This document shows, piece by piece, positions 41,049 through 50,835 of a DNA stretch of 64,000 bases (position 1 is the first letter of the stretch; each line of letters starts with the position of its first letter). The notes under the pieces are model-generated. The model was not told the DNA's origin and did not search any database. It worked only from the letters and a program-made list of their open reading frames with translations. Position numbers and translations under genes: made by a program. Location of the stretch: contig NZ_LXYR01000009.1 of assembly GCF_001650195.1 (NCBI RefSeq), positions 1-64,000 on the forward strand, given 5' to 3'. Source of the stretch: Phormidesmis priestleyi BC1401. Its GTDB lineage: Bacteria; Cyanobacteriota; Cyanobacteriia; Leptolyngbyales; Leptolyngbyaceae.

Positions 41049-42194
41049 GTGACCCTCAACTACGCCCTTGTTCATGAATGGTTAACGCCCAAGGCTACAG
41101 GCGGGTCAGAGCTAGTGGTGCAAGAAATCCTCAAGCACATTGATGCAGATCTCTACGCGCTGATCGATTTTGAGTCGGTAAATCCCAGTAGCTATCTCTA
41201 TCAGCGATCGATCGGAACCACGTTTCTTCAGCACTTTCCCTTTGCTCGCAGCGGAGTGCAGAAATATTTACCCTTTTTGCCGTTGGCGATCGAGCAGCTT
41301 GATCTCCGCGCCTATGATGTGGTTTTGTCCTCATCTCATGCGGTCGCTAAAGGCGTTCTTACCGCTCCTCATCAGCTTCACGTCTGCTATTGTCACGCCC
41401 CCATGCGCTATGCCTGGGATTTGACGTTTGACTATCTTGACAGCAGCAAGCTAGGTCATGGTGCGCCTGGAGTTTTGACTCGCTACCTGCTCCATCGGCT
41501 GCGTCAGTGGGATGTGCTGTCTGCCAATCGAGTCGATTATTTTATTGCCAATTCTAAAAACACTGCCCGACGAATTTGGCGATATTACCGCCGTCCCGCA
41601 GAGGTGATTTACCCGCCCGTTGCCGTCGATCGCTTTCCCTTTCAATCTCAAAAAGAAGATTTTTACGTCACCGTCTCCCGGTTGGTCAGCTACAAAAAAA
41701 TTTCTTTGATTGTCCAGGCGTTTAATCAACTAGGTTTGCCCCTCGTCGTGATCGGCAGCGGACCTGAACTATCACAAATTCAGCAAATTGCAAAGCCCAA
41801 TGTGCAGGTCTTGGGATGGCAACCTGATGAGGTTGTCGAACGCTATATGTCCCGGGCAAAAGCTTTTGTTTACGCTGCCTACGAAGATTTTGGCATCGCT
41901 CCTGTTGAGGCTCAAGCGTGTGGAACTCCTGTCATCGCCTATGGAGCAGGCGGCACGTTAGAGACGGTGCGAGATCTGCGACACCACGATCGTCAAGGAA
42001 CCGGAATTTTGTTTCCACGTCAAACCGAGGACGCGATCGTCGAGGCGGTGAATGTTTTTGAGCAGCATCAAAAGAACGTTGAGCCTGAGATTCTGCGCGA
42101 CCATGCGCTCTTGTTTCACCCTACAATCTTTCAACAGCGCTATTTATCGTTCCTTGAGCACGCTCACCAAGAGTTTCAGATTAGAAATTCTTAA
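41049..42194 (+). CDS. Glycosyltransferase family 4
   Basis: 381 residues from GTG 41049. The N-terminal half binds the acceptor (VHEWLTPKATGGSELVVQEI, about 8-27, then PHQLHVCYCHAPMRYAWDLT, about 108-127). The C-terminal half has the donor site, with YVTVSRLVSYKKISLIVQAF, VIGSGPELSQI, and the EX7E region EDFGIAPVEAQACGTPVIAY. Members of this group include mannosyl- and rhamnosyl-transferases of exopolysaccharide synthesis. It heads a polysaccharide cluster: sugar-phosphate transferase, gmd and fcl follow. Probably acts on a lipid-linked acceptor at the inner face of the membrane. Confidence 0.92.
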   Translation: MTLNYALVHEWLTPKATGGSELVVQEILKHIDADLYALIDFESVNPSSYLYQRSIGTTFLQHFPFARSGVQKYLPFLPLAIEQLDLRAYDVVLSSSHAVAKGVLTAPHQLHVCYCHAPMRYAWDLTFDYLDSSKLGHGAPGVLTRYLLHRLRQWDVLSANRVDYFIANSKNTARRIWRYYRRPAEVIYPPVAVDRFPFQSQKEDFYVTVSRLVSYKKISLIVQAFNQLGLPLVVIGSGPELSQIQQIAKPNVQVLGWQPDEVVERYMSRAKAFVYAAYEDFGIAPVEAQACGTPVIAYGAGGTLETVRDLRHHDRQGTGILFPRQTEDAIVEAVNVFEQHQKNVEPEILRDHALLFHPTIFQQRYLSFLEHAHQEFQIRNS

Positions 42195-42322
42195 TTATTT
42201 TTTATGATTTGCAGTTCGATTTAAGAAAAATTGCTCATGTACTCAGGAGCAAAAACGTTGCATAAGCGGTCTATGGCTTTATGATCAGGACTGTGTGTGG
42301 TGTGGAAGTGTAAAGGAGTAAG

Positions 42323-43027
42323 ATGACTGCCGAAAGCCAACTCATCTCCGGTAAGTTGATTCGGACATTCGTGAAGCGGGGGATACGATCGTTTATCCTT
42401 GACGCGGTAGACAGAAAAGTCTCTAAACGACTGTTCGATATTGTTTTTTCGCTCACGGTTTTGATTTTCTTTTCCCCGGTTTATCTGCTGCTCGCTTTAC
42501 TGATTGCTGTCAGTTCATCGGGTCCTATCTTTTATGTGCAGGAGCGGGTCGGGAAAAACTACAAGCGCTTTGAATGCATCAAATTTAGAACGATGGTCGT
42601 CAATGCTGACGAACTGTTGATGGAAATGATCGAAACCTCTCCTCAACTGCGCCAAGAATTTGAGGACAACTTTAAGCTTAAATATGATCCTCGCATTACG
42701 TGGATTGGTCATTTTTTGAGGGTCACTAGCTTAGATGAGTTTCCCCAGTTTTGGAATGTTTTGATGGGCGACATGAGTGTAGTAGGTCCTCGTCCGCTCG
42801 TCGTTGAAGAATTGCCTCGATATGGCTCTCACCTCGATCGAGTCTTAACAATCCGTCCAGGGATCACTGGTTTGTGGCAAGTGTCTGGTCGCAATGACAT
42901 TCCTTATCCACAAAGAGTTCGGATGGATCTTTACTACGCAAACGCCAGAAATTTTTGGATGGATTTGTGGATTGTTGTAAAAACGATCGGAGTAGTTGTC
43001 TTTCCCAAAAATAACGGAGCCTACTAA
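42323..43027 (+). CDS. Undecaprenyl-phosphate sugar phosphotransferase (bacterial sugar transferase)
   Basis: 234 residues. A short basic N terminus, one hydrophobic re-entrant helix (FDIVFSLTVLIFFSPVYLLL, about 38-57), and the catalytic domain with SSGPIFYVQERVGKNYKRFECIKFRTM in outline, LRVTSLDEFPQFWNVLMGDM (about 133-152), and the closing RPGITGLWQVSGRND motif. These enzymes put the first sugar-1-phosphate on undecaprenyl phosphate. It is the short (WbaP-C-terminal-like) form without the extra N-terminal membrane helices. AAGGAG lies 7 bases before ATG. Ends with a strong terminator (43051-43097), so gmd is probably transcribed separately. Confidence 0.92.
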   Translation: MTAESQLISGKLIRTFVKRGIRSFILDAVDRKVSKRLFDIVFSLTVLIFFSPVYLLLALLIAVSSSGPIFYVQERVGKNYKRFECIKFRTMVVNADELLMEMIETSPQLRQEFEDNFKLKYDPRITWIGHFLRVTSLDEFPQFWNVLMGDMSVVGPRPLVVEELPRYGSHLDRVLTIRPGITGLWQVSGRNDIPYPQRVRMDLYYANARNFWMDLWIVVKTIGVVVFPKNNGAY

Positions 43028-43451
43028 CGCTTGATTATTTGAACACAATGAACCCCTCAATGCCCCTGATTGCCAAGCATTCGAGGGGTTTATTTTTGGG
43101 CGATCGTGGCGAACTCAACGCGTCGATCAAGGGCAGGTTGTCAATCCCGCAGGGATCAGCCACATTCAAGAAACAATTAGGTATCACGTCCGGATCACTT
43201 ACTGAGGTGACGTATCTTTTATCAGTGCGTCCCCTGCTTACTCCTAGGGGTCGGTTATGACTATCCAAATAGGATCACCGCTTTACATAGCAAAGGTCTT
43301 GCGTTAGGTGAAGTATTGATTGACCTTCTAAGGGTGGGATTACTAGGGGTGCGGTTTGAGCCTCGATCGAGGTTATATTTAAGCGAACGCAGATCGAGGA
43401 TGACATCTAGTTAGCGTTTTCACGGCAGTTTTATAACGAGGACACTCAAGA
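43028..43451. other. 424-bp gap with a terminator and the gmd promoter region
   Basis: The first 70 bases hold a terminator. The remaining 350 bases show no supportable gene, although short frames exist on both strands. Loose inverted repeats lie near 43172-43210 and a CCCCT...AGGGG pair near 43228-43247. The promoter of gmd is probably in the last 120 bases. Confidence 0.5.
43051..43097 (+). terminator. Intrinsic terminator of the sugar transferase gene
   Basis: AACCCCTC plus AATGC (43051-43063) pair with GCATT, a bulged C, and GAGGGGTT (43077-43090), followed by TATTTTT. Located 24 bases after the stop codon. Confidence 0.9.
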
Positions 43452-44531
43452 ATGACGCAGCGTAAGCGAGCACTATTAACGGGCATCACAGGTCAAGACG
43501 GCTCTTATTTAAGTGAACTGCTGTTAGAGCAGGGCTATGAGGTTCATGGCATCATTCGCCGCACCTCGACCTTTAACACCGATCGCATCGACCACATTTA
43601 CGAAGATCCTCACGTTGAGGGCGCACAGTTATTTCTTCACTATGGTGATCTGACCGATGGCACCACCCTACGTCGCATCTTAGAAGACGTTAAACCCGTC
43701 GAAATCTACAATTTAGGTGCCCAATCTCACGTTCGCGTTAGCTTTGACTCTCCTGAATACACAGCAGATTCGGTTGGAATGGGAACGTTGCGTCTGCTAG
43801 AGGCAATTCGCGACTATCAGCACCGCACAGGCATTGAAGTTCGCTTTTATCAAGCGGGTTCGTCAGAAATGTTTGGCAAAGTGCAAGAAGTTCCCCAAGT
43901 CGAAACGACTCCGTTCTATCCTCGCAGTCCTTACGCGTGTGCCAAAGTCTACGCTCACTGGCAAACGGTGAACTACCGTGAATCTTATGACCTGTTTGCC
44001 TGCAATGGGATCTTGTTTAATCACGAATCTCCCCGACGGGGTGAGACCTTTGTGACGCGCAAAATCACACGGGCAGTTGCTCGCATCGTCGCCGGAAAAC
44101 AAAAGAAACTCTTCCTGGGCAACTTGGATTCTAAGCGGGATTGGGGCTACGCCAAAGATTACGTTCGAGCCATGTGGCTAATGCTGCAACAAGACCAGCC
44201 TGACGATTATGTGGTTGCCACGGGCGAAACCCACGAGATTAAAGAATTTTTAGACCTGGCATTCGGTCACGTCAATCTTGATTGGCAAGACTATGTTGAG
44301 TTTGATGAGCGCTATTTACGCCCTGCGGAGGTCGATCTGCTAATTGGCGACCCGGCTAAAGCCAAACAAAAGCTAGGCTGGGAACCCTCCGTCACATTCC
44401 AAGAACTCGTTCGTCTGATGGTCGAGGGAGATTTAGGCGCTTTGGGCATTCATTCTTCGGGCAACAGCATCCCTGCGATTCAAGACCTGGCAACGATTCG
44501 CGAGAATCTTGAGAGCAGTGTGTCGTTTTAA
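43452..44531 (+). CDS. gmd: GDP-mannose 4,6-dehydratase
   Basis: 359 residues. An extended short-chain dehydrogenase: NADP-binding [20 protein letters not shown] (about 7-26), the [18 protein letters not shown] stretch (about 34-51) typical of Gmd, catalytic [12 protein letters not shown] with Tyr and Lys, and [18 protein letters not shown]. It makes GDP-4-keto-6-deoxymannose, the substrate of the next gene. Both steps lead to GDP-L-fucose for surface polysaccharide. Ribosome site GAGGA 11 bases before ATG; 46 bases to fcl. Confidence 0.97.
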   Translation: MTQRKRALLTGITGQDGSYLSELLLEQGYEVHGIIRRTSTFNTDRIDHIYEDPHVEGAQLFLHYGDLTDGTTLRRILEDVKPVEIYNLGAQSHVRVSFDSPEYTADSVGMGTLRLLEAIRDYQHRTGIEVRFYQAGSSEMFGKVQEVPQVETTPFYPRSPYACAKVYAHWQTVNYRESYDLFACNGILFNHESPRRGETFVTRKITRAVARIVAGKQKKLFLGNLDSKRDWGYAKDYVRAMWLMLQQDQPDDYVVATGETHEIKEFLDLAFGHVNLDWQDYVEFDERYLRPAEVDLLIGDPAKAKQKLGWEPSVTFQELVRLMVEGDLGALGIHSSGNSIPAIQDLATIRENLESSVSF

Positions 44532-44577
44532 GGGTGGACAGCTCTCACTAAACCTCATACAAAAGAAAGTCTAGACC

Positions 44578-45528
44578 ATGACCTCAACCACGTTAGATCT
44601 TAGAGATAAGCGGATTTTAGTGACTGGCGGAGCGGGCTTTTTAGGTCGTCAGGTTGTCAGCCAGTTGGCTTTAGTAGGGGCTGACCTACAGAAAATCACG
44701 GTGCCGCGATCGCGCGATTGCGATCTAAAAACAATGGAAAATTGCCAACGGGCAGTAGACCAGCAGGATATCGTGATTCACATGGCGGCTCACGTTGGGG
44801 GCATCGGTCTAAATCGTGAGAAGCCTGCCGAGTTGTTTTACGACAATTTGATGATGGGCACTCAACTGATTCACGCCGCTTATCAAGCTGGGGTGCAAAA
44901 GTTTGTGTGCATTGGCACGATTTGCGCCTATCCCAAATTTACCCCGGTTCCGTTTAAGGAGGATGATATTTGGGACGGCTACCCCGAAGAGACCAACGCG
45001 CCTTATGGAATCGCTAAAAAGGCGCTGCTGGTGCAGCTTCAGGCTTATCGTCAGCAATATGACTTTGACGGCATTTACCTGCTGCCCGTCAATCTCTATG
45101 GTCCTGAAGATAACTTTGATCCGCGCAGTTCTCATGTGATTCCGGCGCTAATTCGCAAGGTTTATGAGGCACAGCAGCGCGGCGATCGCCAACTTCCAGT
45201 TTGGGGAGATGGCAGCCCGACTCGTGAGTTTCTCTACTCAGACGATGCCGCGCGAGGCATCACGATGGCGACTCAATTCTATAGCGCCCCTGACCCGGTG
45301 AACTTGGGGACGGGATATGAAATCTCGATTCGAGACTTGATTGCGCTGATCTGCGAGTTGATGGAGTTTAAGGGCGAAATTGTTTGGCAAACCGATCAGC
45401 CAAACGGTCAACCTCGACGATGTTTAGACACCGATCGAGCCAAAGCCGCCTTTGGGTTCACCGCACAAATTGGCTTTGAGGAAGGATTGAGAAACACGAT
45501 CGCGTGGTATCGCCAACACGCTGACTAA
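44578..45528 (+). CDS. fcl: GDP-L-fucose synthase
   Basis: 316 residues. Epimerises and reduces GDP-4-keto-6-deoxymannose to GDP-L-fucose. NADP-binding [20 protein letters not shown] (about 13-32), [20 protein letters not shown] (about 61-80), catalytic [16 protein letters not shown] with Tyr/Lys, and [20 protein letters not shown] (about 174-193). Directly follows gmd. Alternative name wcaG. Product would feed the family 4 glycosyltransferase or other fucosyltransferases outside this window. Confidence 0.96.
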   Translation: MTSTTLDLRDKRILVTGGAGFLGRQVVSQLALVGADLQKITVPRSRDCDLKTMENCQRAVDQQDIVIHMAAHVGGIGLNREKPAELFYDNLMMGTQLIHAAYQAGVQKFVCIGTICAYPKFTPVPFKEDDIWDGYPEETNAPYGIAKKALLVQLQAYRQQYDFDGIYLLPVNLYGPEDNFDPRSSHVIPALIRKVYEAQQRGDRQLPVWGDGSPTREFLYSDDAARGITMATQFYSAPDPVNLGTGYEISIRDLIALICELMEFKGEIVWQTDQPNGQPRRCLDTDRAKAAFGFTAQIGFEEGLRNTIAWYRQHAD

Positions 45529-45538
45529 GTTCAGAGAA

Positions 45539-45570
45539 AGTTGCTGAATTCAGATCTGAATTCAGCAACT
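45539..45570. repeat. Perfect 32-nt palindrome, GTTGCTGAATTCAG core
   Basis: Each 16-nt arm reads AGTTGCTGAATTCAGA from its own strand. It is 10 bases after fcl and 69 before tatA. The GTTGCTGAAT/ATTCAGCAAC portion equals the terminal repeats of the elements at 1486, 5178 and 36369. Confidence 0.9.
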
Positions 45571-45639
45571 CCCACAATTCTATTGAGACAACCCCGTTTG
45601 CCGTTCTATAGTGATAGGAGACGATTCACAGGAGACTGC

Positions 45640-45819
45640 ATGTTTAATCTGGGCTGGACAGAAGTTGTCATTGTTGGTGTCGTCGCACTTTTGATTTTTG
45701 GTCCCAAGAAGATCCCTGAACTTGGCGGCGCATTTGGTAAGACGCTGCGGAGCTTTAAAGAAGGCATGACTAAAGCTGAAGAAGAACCCGACAAGCCCGA
45801 TCACGATTACGAAGGCTAG
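45640..45819 (+). CDS. tatA: Twin-arginine translocase subunit TatA/E
   Basis: 59 residues from ATG 45640, preceded by AGGAGA. MFNLGWTEVVIVGVVALLIF is the membrane helix, then GPKKIPELGGAFGKTLRSFK is the hinge and amphipathic helix typical of TatA/TatE, ending with an acidic tail. It forms the pore for folded-protein export across the plasma or thylakoid membrane. A longer frame from 45541 adds unrelated sequence through the palindrome, so the internal ATG with the ribosome site was chosen. Confidence 0.95.
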   Translation: MFNLGWTEVVIVGVVALLIFGPKKIPELGGAFGKTLRSFKEGMTKAEEEPDKPDHDYEG

Positions 45820-45825
45820 TTCAAA

Positions 45826-45859
45826 AAATCCCCGACTCTTCAAGAAAAGTTGGGGATTT
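45826..45859. terminator. Hairpin AAATCCCC...GGGGATTT (copy 2)
   Basis: AAATCCCC (45826-45833) and GGGGATTT (45852-45859), with GACT/AGTT extending the stem. It lies between convergent tatA and cphA and resembles the hairpin at 13667-13700. Probable bidirectional terminator. Confidence 0.7.
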
Positions 45860-45873
45860 GAGTAAGCTACAAA

Positions 45874-48588
45874 TTAGCTGCCGACGATCGTCGCCCTAGA
45901 CACGATCGCGTTCTCTTCTACAGAGACGTGTCCATTTGCGTAAACGGTCGGCTGAGTCATAGGCGTAGCGACTGGCACGGGGTTTCGTGCCTCAATCAAC
46001 TGAATGGCTCGGTTGACACTCTCTGGCAAAATCACGACAAGGCTGCCCGGAGTCGCCGTGTCAAGCGCTGTTTGAATCGCGGTTTCTTCATCAACGATGA
46101 CTTCACAGCGGGCATCAGGCTTGGCTTGCTCAACGCCTTGGTGAATCCACTTTGCCGCTTCACCTCGATCGCGCCCCCGCGTATCGTCATCTTCTTTGAT
46201 CACAATGCGATCGAAGATGGTTGCCGAGAGAGTGCCGAGAGACACAAAGTCTTCATCGCGGCGATCGCCCGGTCCACCAATCACGCCAATACGCTCTCCG
46301 GTGGTCCAGTTTTTGACAAACCCGCCCAAAGCCTCATAGCTGTGAGGGTTGTGCGCGTAGTCAATCAGAGCGTGGAAGGTGCCCAGATTAAACAGATTCA
46401 TTCGACCAGGCGTTTGTTGGGTCGATGCTTGAAAAGTCACCAGCGCCGCGCGAATGTCTTCAATGCGAACGCCTTGAGCAAATGCTGCCAAACTCGCCGC
46501 TAACACATTGGCAATCATAAAGGGTGCCCGTCCGCCCAAAGTCAGAGGAACATTTACCGCTTGCTCAATTCTTAGCGTCCAGTCGCCTTTGAGAATCGAC
46601 AGATAGCCATTTTCGTAAACGGCAGCGAGTCCGCCTCGCTGAGTGTGCGATCGAATCAATGGGTTGTCAGGATTCATCGAGAAGTAAGCGATTTGCGCCG
46701 ATGCGTGATCTGCCATCGCTGACACCAGCGCATCGTCTGCATTCAACACCGCGTAGCCGTTGGGCATCGCTGATTCTGCCACCACGCTCTTGACTCGCGC
46801 CATATCGTCAATGGTGTTGATATCCCCTAGCCCCAGGTGATCGGCAGCGACGTTGAGCACTACGCCCACATCACAGGCGCTAAAGGCTAACCCCGATCGC
46901 AAGATTCCGCCTCGCGCACTTTCTAGAATCGCGACTTCCACCGTCGGATCTTGCAAAATCAGTTGGGCACTTTGCGGACCGGTGTTGTCTCCCGGCTCGA
47001 CGAGATAGTCACCAATATAGGTGCCGTCTGTCGTCGTATAGCCAACCACTTGCTGAGTTTGTCTGAAAATGTGAGCAATCAGGCGAGTCGTTGTCGTTTT
47101 GCCGTTGGTGCCCGTGACCGCCACGATCGGCACTCGTCCCGGCGATCCTGGTGGAAACAGCATGTCGATCACAGGTTCTGCGACATTGCGAGGAATGCCT
47201 TCGCTGGGGCAAACATGCATTCTAAAACCGGGAGCCGCGTTGACCTCAACAATCACTCCATCCATCTCTCGCAGAGGCTTAGAAATATCAGTGGTCACGA
47301 TATCAATTCCGGCGATATCTAGCCCAATAATTTTGACGACTCGCTGCGCCAACCAAACCGTTTCAGGGTGCACGTCATCGGTGCGATCGATCGCGATTCC
47401 GCCAGTGCTCAAGTTGGCAGTTGCCCGCAGATAGCAAACTTCACCGTCAGCCAGAACCGTATCGAGGCTATAGCCCTTCTGTTCTAATAGCTGCCAGGTG
47501 GTGCGATCGACCTCAATTTTGGTCAAAACGTTATCGTGTCCGTCTCCGCGCCGTGAGTCGCGATTGGTGTCTTCGATCAGGGCACTGATGGGGGATTGAC
47601 CATCCCCGACTACATGAGCCGGAATTCGCTCTGCGACCGCGACGACTTTGCCATTCACGACGAGAACACGGTGATCGCTGCCTTCATAAAATCGCTCTAC
47701 AATGACGGCTTTAGACACTTCCTTAGCGGCATCATAAGCGGCTTCTGCTTGCGCCCACTCGTTGATGTTAATCGTGATCCCGCGCCCATGATTGCCGTTG
47801 AGCGGCTTGACCACGATCGGGTAGCCGCCCAAATCGTCGATCGCATCCTGCAACTCATTCAAATAATTGATTACCGTCCCACGAGGTACCGGAATGCCCG
47901 CCGATCGCAGAATTTGCTTTGTGCCTTCCTTGTCACTAGCCAGTTCCACACCGAGAACGCTGGTGCGATCGCTCAACGTTGCCTGAATCTTTTTCTGATG
48001 AACGCCATAGCCAAGCTGAATCATGGCACGAGCACCCAACTCCATCCAGGGAATTCCTCGCGCTTCGGCTTCTTTCACCAGCGTCTCAGTGCTTGGACCC
48101 AAGGCTGTATCGGCTGCAAACTCGCGCAAATCCTTCAGGTCTTGCTGCAACTCATCAGCCGGATAGGTTCCGGTTGCGATCACACTTTCACAGAGTCGCA
48201 CAGCCGCACGAGCCGCATATCGTCCTGCCTGCTCAGTTTCATATTCAATCACCACTTGATAAGTGCCAGGAGTTGCCGTCTCGCGAGTGCGTCCAAACCC
48301 GACGGGCATTCCTGCCAATTCTTGAAGCTCTAGCGCAACGTGTTCAATGATGTGCCCCATCATTGTGCCTTCCATAACTCGACTCAAGAACCCACCCCGG
48401 CAGCCAGGGGAGCAGAAGTGCTCAACCAGGCTGGGAAGCGTTGCGATTAAACCTTCATAGAAGCCAGGAATCTCGTTGGAGGGCGACTCCGCTAAGTCTT
48501 CTAAGTCTAGGCGCATGATCACGAGCTTGGTTCGTCGAATACTCCAATAATTGGGACCGCGTAGCGTCTGGATCTTGAGTATTTTCAT
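45874..48588 (-). CDS. cphA: Cyanophycin synthetase
   Basis: 904 residues. Polymerises aspartate and arginine into cyanophycin using ATP. The N-terminal domain begins MKILKIQTLRGPNYWSIRRT; the ATP-grasp part (about 215-470) has YPIVVKPLNGNHGRGITINI and IVEVNAAPGFRMHV; the C-terminal Mur-ligase-like part (about 490-880) starts with the P-loop VAVTGTNGKTTTTRLIAHIF and includes ARGGILRSGLAF and HALIDYAHNPHSYEALGG. Length is normal. The usual partner, cyanophycinase, lies 405 bases upstream on the same strand, and an NtcA-type palindrome lies in between. Confidence 0.98.
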   Translation of the reverse strand: MKILKIQTLRGPNYWSIRRTKLVIMRLDLEDLAESPSNEIPGFYEGLIATLPSLVEHFCSPGCRGGFLSRVMEGTMMGHIIEHVALELQELAGMPVGFGRTRETATPGTYQVVIEYETEQAGRYAARAAVRLCESVIATGTYPADELQQDLKDLREFAADTALGPSTETLVKEAEARGIPWMELGARAMIQLGYGVHQKKIQATLSDRTSVLGVELASDKEGTKQILRSAGIPVPRGTVINYLNELQDAIDDLGGYPIVVKPLNGNHGRGITININEWAQAEAAYDAAKEVSKAVIVERFYEGSDHRVLVVNGKVVAVAERIPAHVVGDGQSPISALIEDTNRDSRRGDGHDNVLTKIEVDRTTWQLLEQKGYSLDTVLADGEVCYLRATANLSTGGIAIDRTDDVHPETVWLAQRVVKIIGLDIAGIDIVTTDISKPLREMDGVIVEVNAAPGFRMHVCPSEGIPRNVAEPVIDMLFPPGSPGRVPIVAVTGTNGKTTTTRLIAHIFRQTQQVVGYTTTDGTYIGDYLVEPGDNTGPQSAQLILQDPTVEVAILESARGGILRSGLAFSACDVGVVLNVAADHLGLGDINTIDDMARVKSVVAESAMPNGYAVLNADDALVSAMADHASAQIAYFSMNPDNPLIRSHTQRGGLAAVYENGYLSILKGDWTLRIEQAVNVPLTLGGRAPFMIANVLAASLAAFAQGVRIEDIRAALVTFQASTQQTPGRMNLFNLGTFHALIDYAHNPHSYEALGGFVKNWTTGERIGVIGGPGDRRDEDFVSLGTLSATIFDRIVIKEDDDTRGRDRGEAAKWIHQGVEQAKPDARCEVIVDEETAIQTALDTATPGSLVVILPESVNRAIQLIEARNPVPVATPMTQPTVYANGHVSVEENAIVSRATIVGS

Positions 48589-48993
48589 AAGGCTAAAGTT
48601 AGAAAGTGACAGACTGGCTGCAAATGGCAGCCGACAACGAAGCGGCTATTTAATAAGTTGGGAGGAGAAGCTATAGCTCAGTGTCAAACGCAAGAAACAT
48701 CTGAAACTGTTCATGATAAACAGTTCACACTTAAAAGTGCTTCTAAATCGCTGAGTAGGCTAACCGGGCTAAGAAGCAATCTAGACACTGATTCACCCAT
48801 TCCAAAATGAGCGATGACATAACTATTAAAAATTGTAAATCTATCTACAGACAACTCATCATAGCAGCCGGGTCAATCCATAAGGCTAACTTGAAAATCC
48901 GCTTAAGTGAGAGGTGAAAGATTAAGAATAAAAGCTCAAAAATTGCGAAATCTGGAGGCTTTGATGCTTGATTTTACAGCCTCACTGTTGTCA
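48589..48993. other. 405-bp gap between cphB and cphA with an NtcA-type site
   Basis: No gene is supported. It should hold the cphA promoter. A GTA-N8-TAC palindrome is at 48835-48848. Confidence 0.6.
48835..48848. promoter_or_regulatory. NtcA-type box GTA-N8-TAC upstream of cphA
   Basis: GTAAATCTATCTAC fits the NtcA consensus, 246 bases before the cphA ATG. No clear -10 (TAN3T) 20-24 bases downstream was found on either strand, so it may be fortuitous. Nitrogen control of cyanophycin genes by NtcA is known in Anabaena. Confidence 0.4.
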
Positions 48994-49842
48994 TTACGGA
49001 GAGCTTCCAGACGATCGCTTATTTAGATCGTAATAGCATCCTTGGCTGAGAATATGGACTCTTAAGTTGCAAATACACAGCGGGTCAGTGGCTCCCACCT
49101 CAGCCCGATTGGTGTAAGTCACTTCACCAGGGTCAATGATAGTGACGGTGCCTTTGCCCAAAACTTTCAGAGTGCCGTCTCCCTCAAACAAGGCACACGT
49201 GTCTTCATCGATGCCAATGCCCAAGCGATCGGGGTGAGCAGACACCGCACTCATCAAACGCGCCATCCGATTTCGGTTGTGAAAATGTTGATCCACAATC
49301 ACTTCTGGAATAATGCCTAGCCCCAGAGTCATGTCTACCAAAGAAGAATTTGGTGATTCGCCGCTGCCGCCGCCTGCAATCATGTGATAGCCCATTACAG
49401 CAGCTCCGGCACTGGTTCCTGCCAGTGTGACCGAGCCAGACTGAGCGCGAGATCGCACAATCTCCATTACAGGCGTGTCTGACAGCAAAGCGCAGAGCCG
49501 TAGCTGGTCGCCTCCAGTCATAAAAATCCCGGTGCAGGTGCTGACATACTCTTGCACGATCGGGTCATCACACTGAGCGCGATCGCAGATATTGAGCACC
49601 TCGATCGCCTTTGCGCCCATCTCGGTAAAAATGGTGTGATATCGCTCTCCGATCACCACTGGCTCGCGAGAAGCACAGGGAAAAATGGCGATGCGAGCAT
49701 CTTCGCCCCCAGCCCGCAAAAAAAAGCTTCGGAGGATGTCGCGTCCGTGCACTTTATCTTCTGCTCCCCCAATGACCATAATGGCGGTATCTGTGGGTTG
49801 AGGCATTTTCAACTTCGAGGACTGCAAAGCTAACTCTATCAT
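48994..49842 (-). CDS. cphB: Cyanophycinase
   Basis: 282 residues from ATG 49842 (MIELALQSSKLKMPQPTDTA); a TTG at 49902 would add 20 residues. A serine peptidase of family S51 that cuts cyanophycin to beta-Asp-Arg dipeptides. Visible are AIMVIGGAEDKVHGRDILRS (about 20-39), GGDQLRLCALLSDTPV, and the nucleophile elbow LAGTSAGAAVMGYHMI with the catalytic Ser. The DQHFHNRNRMARLMSAVSAH stretch contains the catalytic His region. Cytoplasmic. Probable functional unit with cphA. Confidence 0.96.
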   Translation of the reverse strand: MIELALQSSKLKMPQPTDTAIMVIGGAEDKVHGRDILRSFFLRAGGEDARIAIFPCASREPVVIGERYHTIFTEMGAKAIEVLNICDRAQCDDPIVQEYVSTCTGIFMTGGDQLRLCALLSDTPVMEIVRSRAQSGSVTLAGTSAGAAVMGYHMIAGGGSGESPNSSLVDMTLGLGIIPEVIVDQHFHNRNRMARLMSAVSAHPDRLGIGIDEDTCALFEGDGTLKVLGKGTVTIIDPGEVTYTNRAEVGATDPLCICNLRVHILSQGCYYDLNKRSSGSSP

Positions 49843-50105
49843 GGGTGTCTCTACGACGTGAAACACATCAGTGGGGGACAATGGAGGGGCTTGTTTTGAC
49901 AAGATTTTATAAACTAGACAGACTGATCGCTAACCTCAAAATGTTAAGTTTTGATTGATACAGATCATGCCAGATTATTAACCACAAGTTAAGTAATTCA
50001 TAGACTTCTGCACGTGAGTTTTCCCTTAGCAGCGTGAGCTAGTTTTGAGACGCGATCGTCTCGCTTGTGTTCTTCAACTTCCTCTATCCTCTTCGCTCCC
50101 AATTT

Positions 50106-50816
50106 ATGCGCTTTGACATCCTAACCTTATTCCCCGACTTCTTTGCTTCTCCCCTCGGTTCAGGGTTGCTTGGAAAAGCTCTTATCAAAGGGATTGCAGA
50201 GGTAAATCTGGTCAACCCTCGTGAGTTTGCGATCGACAAACACCGTCGAGTCGATGATGAGCCTTATGGCGGAGGGGTGGGGATGTTGATCAAGCCAGAG
50301 CCAGTGTTTGCCGCCGTGGAATCGTTGCCTGTTTTGCCTCGGCGACAGGTGATCTTTATGACTCCTCAAGGCAAACCGATGAATCAACCACTACTAAAAG
50401 AACTTGCACTTAACTACGATCAGATTGTCATTATTTGTGGACATTATGAAGGAGTTGACGAGCGAGTTCTCAATCTGGTCGATCGAGAGGTGTCCCTGGG
50501 TGATTTTGTGCTCACCTGTGGAGAAATCCCGGCGTTAGCATTATTAAATGGCACGATTCGGCTGCTCCCCGGCACGATCGGCAAAGAAGAATCTCTAAAA
50601 GCTGAAAGCTTCGAGGCAGGCTTGCTTGACTACCCTCAATACACGCGTCCGTTTACGTTTAGGGAATGGGAAGTGCCGCAGGTGTTGAGATCAGGGAACC
50701 ATGCAGAAATCGATCGCTGGCGCAAAGAGCAGCAAATCGAGAGAACCCGGATTCGTCGCCCCGATCTCTATCAGCAATGGCTAGACGAAGAGAATCAGGG
50801 CGCAGATGCGAGTTAG
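50106..50816 (+). CDS. trmD: tRNA (guanine37-N1)-methyltransferase
   Basis: 236 residues from ATG 50106 (MRFDILTLFPDFFASPLGSG). TrmD methylates G37 next to the anticodon of Leu, Pro and Arg tRNAs and prevents frameshifting. The knotted SAM-binding fold is seen as IVIICGHYEGVDERVLNLVD (about 113-132), SLGDFVLTCGEIPALALLNG (about 136-155) and LDYPQYTRPFTFREWEVPQV (about 178-197). An upstream frame from 50067 has no family resemblance. It does not lie in the usual rpsP-rimM-trmD-rplS operon. Confidence 0.96.
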   Translation: MRFDILTLFPDFFASPLGSGLLGKALIKGIAEVNLVNPREFAIDKHRRVDDEPYGGGVGMLIKPEPVFAAVESLPVLPRRQVIFMTPQGKPMNQPLLKELALNYDQIVIICGHYEGVDERVLNLVDREVSLGDFVLTCGEIPALALLNGTIRLLPGTIGKEESLKAESFEAGLLDYPQYTRPFTFREWEVPQVLRSGNHAEIDRWRKEQQIERTRIRRPDLYQQWLDEENQGADAS

Positions 50817-50835
50817 AGCACCGTTAACTTAATGA

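Noticed and set aside
43035-43268. Short frames on both strands after the sugar transferase gene
   Set aside because: They begin inside the terminator hairpin and show no recognisable protein pattern.
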